Position numbers and translations under genes: made by a program. From positions 1 through 64,000 of the forward strand of contig NW_027437431.1 in assembly GCF_964204645.1 (NCBI RefSeq): a stretch of 64,000 nt of DNA, read 5' to 3'. This stretch comes from Tubulanus polymorphus. Its lineage: Eukaryota; Nemertea; Palaeonemertea; Tubulaniformes; Tubulanidae. Positions 53,368-63,894 of this stretch are shown here, one piece after another; the first letter of the stretch is position 1, and each line of letters opens with the position of its first letter. Below the pieces are notes generated by a model, which saw only the letters and a program-made list of their open reading frames with translations, made no database searches and was not told the DNA's origin.

Positions 53368-53676
53368 ATGATAATAACTTTCCTATTCTTGGCATCCGGT
53401 TTCCTACACGAGTACAAGTGGCACGTATATACTAAACGTATCATGAGTAGAACGCAACGATTCATGAAAATAAGAGACGAAGTGGCGAACGAGTGGGTCA
53501 TCAAACACGACGTCAACGAAAATCGGGTACTAAGGGAACAACACATTACAGAAGTAGCGAAAAGGATATTCTACTACCGGGAAAAACAATGGGAACTAAG
53601 TCGAGAAACTGGTCGTTCACAACCGACAATCGAGCAGAAGTCTGCCTCGAAAGTCAAATCGGAACGTCAACAGTAA
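53368..53676 (+). CDS. Small ORF of unknown function, copy 5
   Basis: Identical in translation to copy 1. Confidence 0.5.
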   Translation: MIITFLFLASGFLHEYKWHVYTKRIMSRTQRFMKIRDEVANEWVIKHDVNENRVLREQHITEVAKRIFYYREKQWELSRETGRSQPTIEQKSASKVKSERQQ

Positions 53677-54992
53677 CCGTACACATAGGTCCGCAAGAAG
53701 ATCCGGACGGTTACGCGCACGGAGTAATAATAACGTTAGCCAAAGGTACGCAACGACCGTTGAAACAGAGCGAAAACGCGATTAGACAACTGTTACACTC
53801 GCTAGGCATTAGATTAGTTAACGACTACATCAAACCGACGGAAAAATTAGGCGCCTACATTCAATACATGTACAAAGAAGCCGACAAAATACCGGAAGAA
53901 TTACGAGGTCACTTGGAGGTGAAAAACTCGAAAACGAACGACGACTTTTTCGGCCAAAAGATAAACGCGTTATACGCGGAATACCAACAAAGACCGGGAC
54001 TAGCCGATTGGACGGCGAGAATAGTGAAGGAGTTCGGTTACAACGTACCCGAACTGAAAGTGAAAAGATCGTTTAAAAATTGGCCGGTAAGGGTAAAAGA
54101 TATTACGAGAAACGCGGGTGACTTTGCGTTGAAAATGACGGACATAACAGAGCCGAAATTGACGCCGGAAATGGGAGTAGAAATTATAACGAAATGCCTG
54201 GATAACGTTCAATCGGCGATGTGGGATGGTAAACATATAAATAAACGTGACCTGCTGGTAATATTGGTGAACGCGGCGATCGAGGGAGGTACGAGTAAAA
54301 TCAGAAACGCGCCTCATATAATATTTTACGGAGATGCCGGGTCTGGTAAATCGATGTTGGCTAAATTATTGTTCCCGGATTCGATTACGAGCCAAATGCC
54401 GACGGATTCGGAAGGCGTAGGAGCGTGCGAGATGGGAGGAGGACAACGTATATTCAAAGTCGACGACGCCAGCGACGCTTTTTGGCACAACTCGGGGTTG
54501 TTGTCGATGATACTCGCGATGTACCAGTCCACCTGGGAGGCAAAAGTACATTCTAGTAAACAAAGTAACCCGCCGTGTATGACGGTAATTACGACGAATT
54601 GTAAGAATCCGTTAGAGAAGTTCGCCTCTACAGTAGCTTTGGAAGCTGTGGAAAGGAGATTCTTGTCGGTGTATTTCAAAGGTAAAGCAGATTTGGGAAA
54701 CGTAGTTTACGACATTACGCCGGGCGTATGCGAAGAAATATTAGAAATAATAGTTAACGAAATTAGACAAGGTAGATATCTGGACAACCAAGTCCACTTG
54801 GACGACTGGGAAACGGATGATGACGTGGTGATACCGTTCGAAAAAGAAAGAAACTTCATCGAAGCGTACCACGTAGGTCACATGTCGGACGCGATGCATC
54901 AGAATATGGAGGAAAGGTTAAAACGTAAACGTAAAGAAGAAGACGATACGAATGAAACTCTTAAGTTCGCTAAACGCGGGGAAATCCTGTAG
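53589..54992 (+). CDS. Rep, copy 5
   Basis: Identical in translation to copy 1; intact. Confidence 0.85.
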   Translation: MGTKSRNWSFTTDNRAEVCLESQIGTSTVTVHIGPQEDPDGYAHGVIITLAKGTQRPLKQSENAIRQLLHSLGIRLVNDYIKPTEKLGAYIQYMYKEADKIPEELRGHLEVKNSKTNDDFFGQKINALYAEYQQRPGLADWTARIVKEFGYNVPELKVKRSFKNWPVRVKDITRNAGDFALKMTDITEPKLTPEMGVEIITKCLDNVQSAMWDGKHINKRDLLVILVNAAIEGGTSKIRNAPHIIFYGDAGSGKSMLAKLLFPDSITSQMPTDSEGVGACEMGGGQRIFKVDDASDAFWHNSGLLSMILAMYQSTWEAKVHSSKQSNPPCMTVITTNCKNPLEKFASTVALEAVERRFLSVYFKGKADLGNVVYDITPGVCEEILEIIVNEIRQGRYLDNQVHLDDWETDDDVVIPFEKERNFIEAYHVGHMSDAMHQNMEERLKRKRKEEDDTNETLKFAKRGEIL

Positions 54993-55537
54993 TTGGCAAT
55001 GTAAATAAATCTATAAATAGAATTCTATAAATTTCTCAATTCGTTACTACCAGTGGACCCGCAGACCCGCGGACCCACTGGCTGTTCGTTTTTCATGGTC
55101 TACCCCCCCTTATATATATAATAAGGAAAGAGAAGGAGGGTCCGCGGGTCCGCGGGTCTGCGGTATTCTCTAAACCGAGAATCGAAAAGTTAATGAAACT
55201 AGGTCGGAAAGATAACAAATTATTATTCAATATATCCTAAAGCTTCTACGAGGTTGGTCACGCGCTCGCTACGCTCGCCAGCGTGACACAACCTCGTGGA
55301 CGCTCCAAAGATAATGAGTATGTGCTTGATAATGAGTGAATTAATTGGGAACCCTATAGCGGGTAAAAGGTAAGAAGTAGAAATTATAGGGTTAGGGGTT
55401 ATCATTATACTCGGATGCCCACAGCCCGTGGTGGTCTGTGACAGTGGAGGTTAGTTAAAGTTCGAGGCGTGTGACTAGTCGGGGGGAATAACATAGGCGG
55501 CTACGCCGCGATAGTTAGTCGGCAAGGTCGGCTGCGC

Positions 55538-55538
55538 A
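55538..55538 (+). other. Single-base variant between array copies
   Basis: Copy 6 reads GCTGCGCATCCGG where the other copies read GCTGCGCCTCCGG. It is noncoding, 152 bases ahead of VP. Confidence 0.9.
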
Positions 55539-55689
55539 TCCGGCGGTACAGATTACATCTGAGTGTATTAGTCTACCAACGGAAGCCCAAACCCTAAATA
55601 ATATTAGTCGGAAAAATCTGAGTTAGAGGGTCGCAACCGGTTCAAACAATTTAACATCTCATACAGGTGACTCGTACTTTTAGTATCAA

Positions 55690-56772
55690 ATGCCATCGTT
55701 GAAACGGAGGCGAAACGGATTTACATTGCCCGGTTTACCACATTGCGGTCCATTCAACGATATATCCAGTTACAAAAGCGAAGGAATAGACGAAGTGTGC
55801 CGTATTCACGACAAAGAGTACGGAGAACTGCAAGAGAAATACGGTAAATGGGCTCCGTACTTCCAGTACAATTCAGCGGATCAGACATTTTTGGACAGTG
55901 CTTCGGGTGTGAACGGTGTAGGTGCGAGACTAACGTCGAGTGTATTCAGAGCAAAACGGGCGTTATTTCCAACAATGGCGGAAGAACCGGCATTAAAAAG
56001 ATCAAAGAGAACGGCGGAAACGGGGAGCGAAGAAGGGAACGCCCAACAAATGATGACTCACATGACGGAAAAGCCGTCACTACACTATAAGAGCGTGTTA
56101 ATACATAGAGGTTACCTAACGTTTACGAATTGGGATCCGGACCAGGCGTACGGAGCATTCGGAAGAAAAGCGAAGATTTACTGTTCGGGAATGAGAACGT
56201 TTAACTTCGGATTAAAAGAAAGAGAAGGATGGAGAAGATTTCCAGCCAGCATGGATACCATAGGGATGTGGGATCAATTCAAAGTGACTTCGGGTAAAAT
56301 AACGTTATACCCCATAGCGAGCGAAAGCGCGGTAAGCTCTGATTCGAACGCGTTCCAAGATCCGATAGTATGGTTAAAGACGGCAGCCGATTGGGACTTG
56401 AAAGTGAAAGACTCGGCCGCCAATACTCACCAGGGATCGCCGTACGCCGATATAAATTTATTAACTCAAAAGCAAAGCTACAGGCAATACGAATTAGGTC
56501 GGGGATGCGTTAGCATGGGATTACCCATGTCGACCATAAGAACCGAAATACAAGACACGAGTGACCCGACAGACGTTACCAGATCGGTGAATATCGGGGA
56601 TAACTCGGCGTGGTTAGACGGAGCGTACCGCGATCATTGGCAATCAGCCGCGCTCATTATGCAAATGTTAGTGTACAACGATTCGATACACGCGGATTTA
56701 AACACGCCCCATACAGAAATTATCGTTCCAGCGGAAGTGGAGTTTACGATGATTCATAGAAACAGAGTATAA
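55690..56772 (+). CDS. PLA2-domain capsid-type protein, copy 6
   Basis: Identical in translation to copy 1; the unit carries the 55,538 variant in its leader. Internal ATG at 55,975. Confidence 0.85.
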   Translation: MPSLKRRRNGFTLPGLPHCGPFNDISSYKSEGIDEVCRIHDKEYGELQEKYGKWAPYFQYNSADQTFLDSASGVNGVGARLTSSVFRAKRALFPTMAEEPALKRSKRTAETGSEEGNAQQMMTHMTEKPSLHYKSVLIHRGYLTFTNWDPDQAYGAFGRKAKIYCSGMRTFNFGLKEREGWRRFPASMDTIGMWDQFKVTSGKITLYPIASESAVSSDSNAFQDPIVWLKTAADWDLKVKDSAANTHQGSPYADINLLTQKQSYRQYELGRGCVSMGLPMSTIRTEIQDTSDPTDVTRSVNIGDNSAWLDGAYRDHWQSAALIMQMLVYNDSIHADLNTPHTEIIVPAEVEFTMIHRNRV

Positions 56773-56773
56773 T

Positions 56774-57082
56774 ATGATAATAACTTTCCTATTCTTGGCA
56801 TCCGGTTTCCTACACGAGTACAAGTGGCACGTATATACTAAACGTATCATGAGTAGAACGCAACGATTCATGAAAATAAGAGACGAAGTGGCGAACGAGT
56901 GGGTCATCAAACACGACGTCAACGAAAATCGGGTACTAAGGGAACAACACATTACAGAAGTAGCGAAAAGGATATTCTACTACCGGGAAAAACAATGGGA
57001 ACTAAGTCGAGAAACTGGTCGTTCACAACCGACAATCGAGCAGAAGTCTGCCTCGAAAGTCAAATCGGAACGTCAACAGTAA
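56774..57082 (+). CDS. Small ORF of unknown function, copy 6
   Basis: Identical in translation to copy 1. Confidence 0.5.
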   Translation: MIITFLFLASGFLHEYKWHVYTKRIMSRTQRFMKIRDEVANEWVIKHDVNENRVLREQHITEVAKRIFYYREKQWELSRETGRSQPTIEQKSASKVKSERQQ

Positions 57083-58398
57083 CCGTACACATAGGTCCGC
57101 AAGAAGATCCGGACGGTTACGCGCACGGAGTAATAATAACGTTAGCCAAAGGTACGCAACGACCGTTGAAACAGAGCGAAAACGCGATTAGACAACTGTT
57201 ACACTCGCTAGGCATTAGATTAGTTAACGACTACATCAAACCGACGGAAAAATTAGGCGCCTACATTCAATACATGTACAAAGAAGCCGACAAAATACCG
57301 GAAGAATTACGAGGTCACTTGGAGGTGAAAAACTCGAAAACGAACGACGACTTTTTCGGCCAAAAGATAAACGCGTTATACGCGGAATACCAACAAAGAC
57401 CGGGACTAGCCGATTGGACGGCGAGAATAGTGAAGGAGTTCGGTTACAACGTACCCGAACTGAAAGTGAAAAGATCGTTTAAAAATTGGCCGGTAAGGGT
57501 AAAAGATATTACGAGAAACGCGGGTGACTTTGCGTTGAAAATGACGGACATAACAGAGCCGAAATTGACGCCGGAAATGGGAGTAGAAATTATAACGAAA
57601 TGCCTGGATAACGTTCAATCGGCGATGTGGGATGGTAAACATATAAATAAACGTGACCTGCTGGTAATATTGGTGAACGCGGCGATCGAGGGAGGTACGA
57701 GTAAAATCAGAAACGCGCCTCATATAATATTTTACGGAGATGCCGGGTCTGGTAAATCGATGTTGGCTAAATTATTGTTCCCGGATTCGATTACGAGCCA
57801 AATGCCGACGGATTCGGAAGGCGTAGGAGCGTGCGAGATGGGAGGAGGACAACGTATATTCAAAGTCGACGACGCCAGCGACGCTTTTTGGCACAACTCG
57901 GGGTTGTTGTCGATGATACTCGCGATGTACCAGTCCACCTGGGAGGCAAAAGTACATTCTAGTAAACAAAGTAACCCGCCGTGTATGACGGTAATTACGA
58001 CGAATTGTAAGAATCCGTTAGAGAAGTTCGCCTCTACAGTAGCTTTGGAAGCTGTGGAAAGGAGATTCTTGTCGGTGTATTTCAAAGGTAAAGCAGATTT
58101 GGGAAACGTAGTTTACGACATTACGCCGGGCGTATGCGAAGAAATATTAGAAATAATAGTTAACGAAATTAGACAAGGTAGATATCTGGACAACCAAGTC
58201 CACTTGGACGACTGGGAAACGGATGATGACGTGGTGATACCGTTCGAAAAAGAAAGAAACTTCATCGAAGCGTACCACGTAGGTCACATGTCGGACGCGA
58301 TGCATCAGAATATGGAGGAAAGGTTAAAACGTAAACGTAAAGAAGAAGACGATACGAATGAAACTCTTAAGTTCGCTAAACGCGGGGAAATCCTGTAG
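56995..58398 (+). CDS. Rep, copy 6
   Basis: Identical in translation to copy 1; intact. Confidence 0.85.
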   Translation: MGTKSRNWSFTTDNRAEVCLESQIGTSTVTVHIGPQEDPDGYAHGVIITLAKGTQRPLKQSENAIRQLLHSLGIRLVNDYIKPTEKLGAYIQYMYKEADKIPEELRGHLEVKNSKTNDDFFGQKINALYAEYQQRPGLADWTARIVKEFGYNVPELKVKRSFKNWPVRVKDITRNAGDFALKMTDITEPKLTPEMGVEIITKCLDNVQSAMWDGKHINKRDLLVILVNAAIEGGTSKIRNAPHIIFYGDAGSGKSMLAKLLFPDSITSQMPTDSEGVGACEMGGGQRIFKVDDASDAFWHNSGLLSMILAMYQSTWEAKVHSSKQSNPPCMTVITTNCKNPLEKFASTVALEAVERRFLSVYFKGKADLGNVVYDITPGVCEEILEIIVNEIRQGRYLDNQVHLDDWETDDDVVIPFEKERNFIEAYHVGHMSDAMHQNMEERLKRKRKEEDDTNETLKFAKRGEIL

Positions 58399-59095
58399 TT
58401 GGCAATGTAAATAAATCTATAAATAGAATTCTATAAATTTCTCAATTCGTTACTACCAGTGGACCCGCAGACCCGCGGACCCACTGGCTGTTCGTTTTTC
58501 ATGGTCTACCCCCCCTTATATATATAATAAGGAAAGAGAAGGAGGGTCCGCGGGTCCGCGGGTCTGCGGTATTCTCTAAACCGAGAATCGAAAAGTTAAT
58601 GAAACTAGGTCGGAAAGATAACAAATTATTATTCAATATATCCTAAAGCTTCTACGAGGTTGGTCACGCGCTCGCTACGCTCGCCAGCGTGACACAACCT
58701 CGTGGACGCTCCAAAGATAATGAGTATGTGCTTGATAATGAGTGAATTAATTGGGAACCCTATAGCGGGTAAAAGGTAAGAAGTAGAAATTATAGGGTTA
58801 GGGGTTATCATTATACTCGGATGCCCACAGCCCGTGGTGGTCTGTGACAGTGGAGGTTAGTTAAAGTTCGAGGCGTGTGACTAGTCGGGGGGAATAACAT
58901 AGGCGGCTACGCCGCGATAGTTAGTCGGCAAGGTCGGCTGCGCCTCCGGCGGTACAGATTACATCTGAGTGTATTAGTCTACCAACGGAAGCCCAAACCC
59001 TAAATAATATTAGTCGGAAAAATCTGAGTTAGAGGGTCGCAACCGGTTCAAACAATTTAACATCTCATACAGGTGACTCGTACTTTTAGTATCAA

Positions 59096-60178
59096 ATGCC
59101 ATCGTTGAAACGGAGGCGAAACGGATTTACATTGCCCGGTTTACCACATTGCGGTCCATTCAACGATATATCCAGTTACAAAAGCGAAGGAATAGACGAA
59201 GTGTGCCGTATTCACGACAAAGAGTACGGAGAACTGCAAGAGAAATACGGTAAATGGGCTCCGTACTTCCAGTACAATTCAGCGGATCAGACATTTTTGG
59301 ACAGTGCTTCGGGTGTGAACGGTGTAGGTGCGAGACTAACGTCGAGTGTATTCAGAGCAAAACGGGCGTTATTTCCAACAATGGCGGAAGAACCGGCATT
59401 AAAAAGATCAAAGAGAACGGCGGAAACGGGGAGCGAAGAAGGGAACGCCCAACAAATGATGACTCACATGACGGAAAAGCCGTCACTACACTATAAGAGC
59501 GTGTTAATACATAGAGGTTACCTAACGTTTACGAATTGGGATCCGGACCAGGCGTACGGAGCATTCGGAAGAAAAGCGAAGATTTACTGTTCGGGAATGA
59601 GAACGTTTAACTTCGGATTAAAAGAAAGAGAAGGATGGAGAAGATTTCCAGCCAGCATGGATACCATAGGGATGTGGGATCAATTCAAAGTGACTTCGGG
59701 TAAAATAACGTTATACCCCATAGCGAGCGAAAGCGCGGTAAGCTCTGATTCGAACGCGTTCCAAGATCCGATAGTATGGTTAAAGACGGCAGCCGATTGG
59801 GACTTGAAAGTGAAAGACTCGGCCGCCAATACTCACCAGGGATCGCCGTACGCCGATATAAATTTATTAACTCAAAAGCAAAGCTACAGGCAATACGAAT
59901 TAGGTCGGGGATGCGTTAGCATGGGATTACCCATGTCGACCATAAGAACCGAAATACAAGACACGAGTGACCCGACAGACGTTACCAGATCGGTGAATAT
60001 CGGGGATAACTCGGCGTGGTTAGACGGAGCGTACCGCGATCATTGGCAATCAGCCGCGCTCATTATGCAAATGTTAGTGTACAACGATTCGATACACGCG
60101 GATTTAAACACGCCCCATACAGAAATTATCGTTCCAGCGGAAGTGGAGTTTACGATGATTCATAGAAACAGAGTATAA
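59096..60178 (+). CDS. PLA2-domain capsid-type protein, copy 7
   Basis: Identical in translation to copy 1; internal ATG at 59,381. Confidence 0.85.
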   Translation: MPSLKRRRNGFTLPGLPHCGPFNDISSYKSEGIDEVCRIHDKEYGELQEKYGKWAPYFQYNSADQTFLDSASGVNGVGARLTSSVFRAKRALFPTMAEEPALKRSKRTAETGSEEGNAQQMMTHMTEKPSLHYKSVLIHRGYLTFTNWDPDQAYGAFGRKAKIYCSGMRTFNFGLKEREGWRRFPASMDTIGMWDQFKVTSGKITLYPIASESAVSSDSNAFQDPIVWLKTAADWDLKVKDSAANTHQGSPYADINLLTQKQSYRQYELGRGCVSMGLPMSTIRTEIQDTSDPTDVTRSVNIGDNSAWLDGAYRDHWQSAALIMQMLVYNDSIHADLNTPHTEIIVPAEVEFTMIHRNRV

Positions 60179-60179
60179 T

Positions 60180-60488
60180 ATGATAATAACTTTCCTATTC
60201 TTGGCATCCGGTTTCCTACACGAGTACAAGTGGCACGTATATACTAAACGTATCATGAGTAGAACGCAACGATTCATGAAAATAAGAGACGAAGTGGCGA
60301 ACGAGTGGGTCATCAAACACGACGTCAACGAAAATCGGGTACTAAGGGAACAACACATTACAGAAGTAGCGAAAAGGATATTCTACTACCGGGAAAAACA
60401 ATGGGAACTAAGTCGAGAAACTGGTCGTTCACAACCGACAATCGAGCAGAAGTCTGCCTCGAAAGTCAAATCGGAACGTCAACAGTAA
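60180..60488 (+). CDS. Small ORF of unknown function, copy 7
   Basis: Identical in translation to copy 1. Confidence 0.5.
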   Translation: MIITFLFLASGFLHEYKWHVYTKRIMSRTQRFMKIRDEVANEWVIKHDVNENRVLREQHITEVAKRIFYYREKQWELSRETGRSQPTIEQKSASKVKSERQQ

Positions 60489-61804
60489 CCGTACACATAG
60501 GTCCGCAAGAAGATCCGGACGGTTACGCGCACGGAGTAATAATAACGTTAGCCAAAGGTACGCAACGACCGTTGAAACAGAGCGAAAACGCGATTAGACA
60601 ACTGTTACACTCGCTAGGCATTAGATTAGTTAACGACTACATCAAACCGACGGAAAAATTAGGCGCCTACATTCAATACATGTACAAAGAAGCCGACAAA
60701 ATACCGGAAGAATTACGAGGTCACTTGGAGGTGAAAAACTCGAAAACGAACGACGACTTTTTCGGCCAAAAGATAAACGCGTTATACGCGGAATACCAAC
60801 AAAGACCGGGACTAGCCGATTGGACGGCGAGAATAGTGAAGGAGTTCGGTTACAACGTACCCGAACTGAAAGTGAAAAGATCGTTTAAAAATTGGCCGGT
60901 AAGGGTAAAAGATATTACGAGAAACGCGGGTGACTTTGCGTTGAAAATGACGGACATAACAGAGCCGAAATTGACGCCGGAAATGGGAGTAGAAATTATA
61001 ACGAAATGCCTGGATAACGTTCAATCGGCGATGTGGGATGGTAAACATATAAATAAACGTGACCTGCTGGTAATATTGGTGAACGCGGCGATCGAGGGAG
61101 GTACGAGTAAAATCAGAAACGCGCCTCATATAATATTTTACGGAGATGCCGGGTCTGGTAAATCGATGTTGGCTAAATTATTGTTCCCGGATTCGATTAC
61201 GAGCCAAATGCCGACGGATTCGGAAGGCGTAGGAGCGTGCGAGATGGGAGGAGGACAACGTATATTCAAAGTCGACGACGCCAGCGACGCTTTTTGGCAC
61301 AACTCGGGGTTGTTGTCGATGATACTCGCGATGTACCAGTCCACCTGGGAGGCAAAAGTACATTCTAGTAAACAAAGTAACCCGCCGTGTATGACGGTAA
61401 TTACGACGAATTGTAAGAATCCGTTAGAGAAGTTCGCCTCTACAGTAGCTTTGGAAGCTGTGGAAAGGAGATTCTTGTCGGTGTATTTCAAAGGTAAAGC
61501 AGATTTGGGAAACGTAGTTTACGACATTACGCCGGGCGTATGCGAAGAAATATTAGAAATAATAGTTAACGAAATTAGACAAGGTAGATATCTGGACAAC
61601 CAAGTCCACTTGGACGACTGGGAAACGGATGATGACGTGGTGATACCGTTCGAAAAAGAAAGAAACTTCATCGAAGCGTACCACGTAGGTCACATGTCGG
61701 ACGCGATGCATCAGAATATGGAGGAAAGGTTAAAACGTAAACGTAAAGAAGAAGACGATACGAATGAAACTCTTAAGTTCGCTAAACGCGGGGAAATCCT
61801 GTAG
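60401..61804 (+). CDS. Rep, copy 7
   Basis: Identical in translation to copy 1; the last complete Rep in the window. Confidence 0.85.
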   Translation: MGTKSRNWSFTTDNRAEVCLESQIGTSTVTVHIGPQEDPDGYAHGVIITLAKGTQRPLKQSENAIRQLLHSLGIRLVNDYIKPTEKLGAYIQYMYKEADKIPEELRGHLEVKNSKTNDDFFGQKINALYAEYQQRPGLADWTARIVKEFGYNVPELKVKRSFKNWPVRVKDITRNAGDFALKMTDITEPKLTPEMGVEIITKCLDNVQSAMWDGKHINKRDLLVILVNAAIEGGTSKIRNAPHIIFYGDAGSGKSMLAKLLFPDSITSQMPTDSEGVGACEMGGGQRIFKVDDASDAFWHNSGLLSMILAMYQSTWEAKVHSSKQSNPPCMTVITTNCKNPLEKFASTVALEAVERRFLSVYFKGKADLGNVVYDITPGVCEEILEIIVNEIRQGRYLDNQVHLDDWETDDDVVIPFEKERNFIEAYHVGHMSDAMHQNMEERLKRKRKEEDDTNETLKFAKRGEIL

Positions 61805-62501
61805 TTGGCAATGTAAATAAATCTATAAATAGAATTCTATAAATTTCTCAATTCGTTACTACCAGTGGACCCGCAGACCCGCGGACCCACTGGCTGTTCG
61901 TTTTTCATGGTCTACCCCCCCTTATATATATAATAAGGAAAGAGAAGGAGGGTCCGCGGGTCCGCGGGTCTGCGGTATTCTCTAAACCGAGAATCGAAAA
62001 GTTAATGAAACTAGGTCGGAAAGATAACAAATTATTATTCAATATATCCTAAAGCTTCTACGAGGTTGGTCACGCGCTCGCTACGCTCGCCAGCGTGACA
62101 CAACCTCGTGGACGCTCCAAAGATAATGAGTATGTGCTTGATAATGAGTGAATTAATTGGGAACCCTATAGCGGGTAAAAGGTAAGAAGTAGAAATTATA
62201 GGGTTAGGGGTTATCATTATACTCGGATGCCCACAGCCCGTGGTGGTCTGTGACAGTGGAGGTTAGTTAAAGTTCGAGGCGTGTGACTAGTCGGGGGGAA
62301 TAACATAGGCGGCTACGCCGCGATAGTTAGTCGGCAAGGTCGGCTGCGCCTCCGGCGGTACAGATTACATCTGAGTGTATTAGTCTACCAACGGAAGCCC
62401 AAACCCTAAATAATATTAGTCGGAAAAATCTGAGTTAGAGGGTCGCAACCGGTTCAAACAATTTAACATCTCATACAGGTGACTCGTACTTTTAGTATCA
62501 A

Positions 62502-63584
62502 ATGCCATCGTTGAAACGGAGGCGAAACGGATTTACATTGCCCGGTTTACCACATTGCGGTCCATTCAACGATATATCCAGTTACAAAAGCGAAGGAATA
62601 GACGAAGTGTGCCGTATTCACGACAAAGAGTACGGAGAACTGCAAGAGAAATACGGTAAATGGGCTCCGTACTTCCAGTACAATTCAGCGGATCAGACAT
62701 TTTTGGACAGTGCTTCGGGTGTGAACGGTGTAGGTGCGAGACTAACGTCGAGTGTATTCAGAGCAAAACGGGCGTTATTTCCAACAATGGCGGAAGAACC
62801 GGCATTAAAAAGATCAAAGAGAACGGCGGAAACGGGGAGCGAAGAAGGGAACGCCCAACAAATGATGACTCACATGACGGAAAAGCCGTCACTACACTAT
62901 AAGAGCGTGTTAATACATAGAGGTTACCTAACGTTTACGAATTGGGATCCGGACCAGGCGTACGGAGCATTCGGAAGAAAAGCGAAGATTTACTGTTCGG
63001 GAATGAGAACGTTTAACTTCGGATTAAAAGAAAGAGAAGGATGGAGAAGATTTCCAGCCAGCATGGATACCATAGGGATGTGGGATCAATTCAAAGTGAC
63101 TTCGGGTAAAATAACGTTATACCCCATAGCGAGCGAAAGCGCGGTAAGCTCTGATTCGAACGCGTTCCAAGATCCGATAGTATGGTTAAAGACGGCAGCC
63201 GATTGGGACTTGAAAGTGAAAGACTCGGCCGCCAATACTCACCAGGGATCGCCGTACGCCGATATAAATTTATTAACTCAAAAGCAAAGCTACAGGCAAT
63301 ACGAATTAGGTCGGGGATGCGTTAGCATGGGATTACCCATGTCGACCATAAGAACCGAAATACAAGACACGAGTGACCCGACAGACGTTACCAGATCGGT
63401 GAATATCGGGGATAACTCGGCGTGGTTAGACGGAGCGTACCGCGATCATTGGCAATCAGCCGCGCTCATTATGCAAATGTTAGTGTACAACGATTCGATA
63501 CACGCGGATTTAAACACGCCCCATACAGAAATTATCGTTCCAGCGGAAGTGGAGTTTACGATGATTCATAGAAACAGAGTATAA
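62502..63584 (+). CDS. PLA2-domain capsid-type protein, copy 8
   Basis: Identical in translation to copy 1; internal ATG at 62,787. Confidence 0.85.
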   Translation: MPSLKRRRNGFTLPGLPHCGPFNDISSYKSEGIDEVCRIHDKEYGELQEKYGKWAPYFQYNSADQTFLDSASGVNGVGARLTSSVFRAKRALFPTMAEEPALKRSKRTAETGSEEGNAQQMMTHMTEKPSLHYKSVLIHRGYLTFTNWDPDQAYGAFGRKAKIYCSGMRTFNFGLKEREGWRRFPASMDTIGMWDQFKVTSGKITLYPIASESAVSSDSNAFQDPIVWLKTAADWDLKVKDSAANTHQGSPYADINLLTQKQSYRQYELGRGCVSMGLPMSTIRTEIQDTSDPTDVTRSVNIGDNSAWLDGAYRDHWQSAALIMQMLVYNDSIHADLNTPHTEIIVPAEVEFTMIHRNRV

Positions 63585-63585
63585 T

Positions 63586-63894
63586 ATGATAATAACTTTC
63601 CTATTCTTGGCATCCGGTTTCCTACACGAGTACAAGTGGCACGTATATACTAAACGTATCATGAGTAGAACGCAACGATTCATGAAAATAAGAGACGAAG
63701 TGGCGAACGAGTGGGTCATCAAACACGACGTCAACGAAAATCGGGTACTAAGGGAACAACACATTACAGAAGTAGCGAAAAGGATATTCTACTACCGGGA
63801 AAAACAATGGGAACTAAGTCGAGAAACTGGTCGTTCACAACCGACAATCGAGCAGAAGTCTGCCTCGAAAGTCAAATCGGAACGTCAACAGTAA
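63586..63894 (+). CDS. Small ORF of unknown function, copy 8
   Basis: Identical in translation to copy 1. Confidence 0.5.
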   Translation: MIITFLFLASGFLHEYKWHVYTKRIMSRTQRFMKIRDEVANEWVIKHDVNENRVLREQHITEVAKRIFYYREKQWELSRETGRSQPTIEQKSASKVKSERQQ

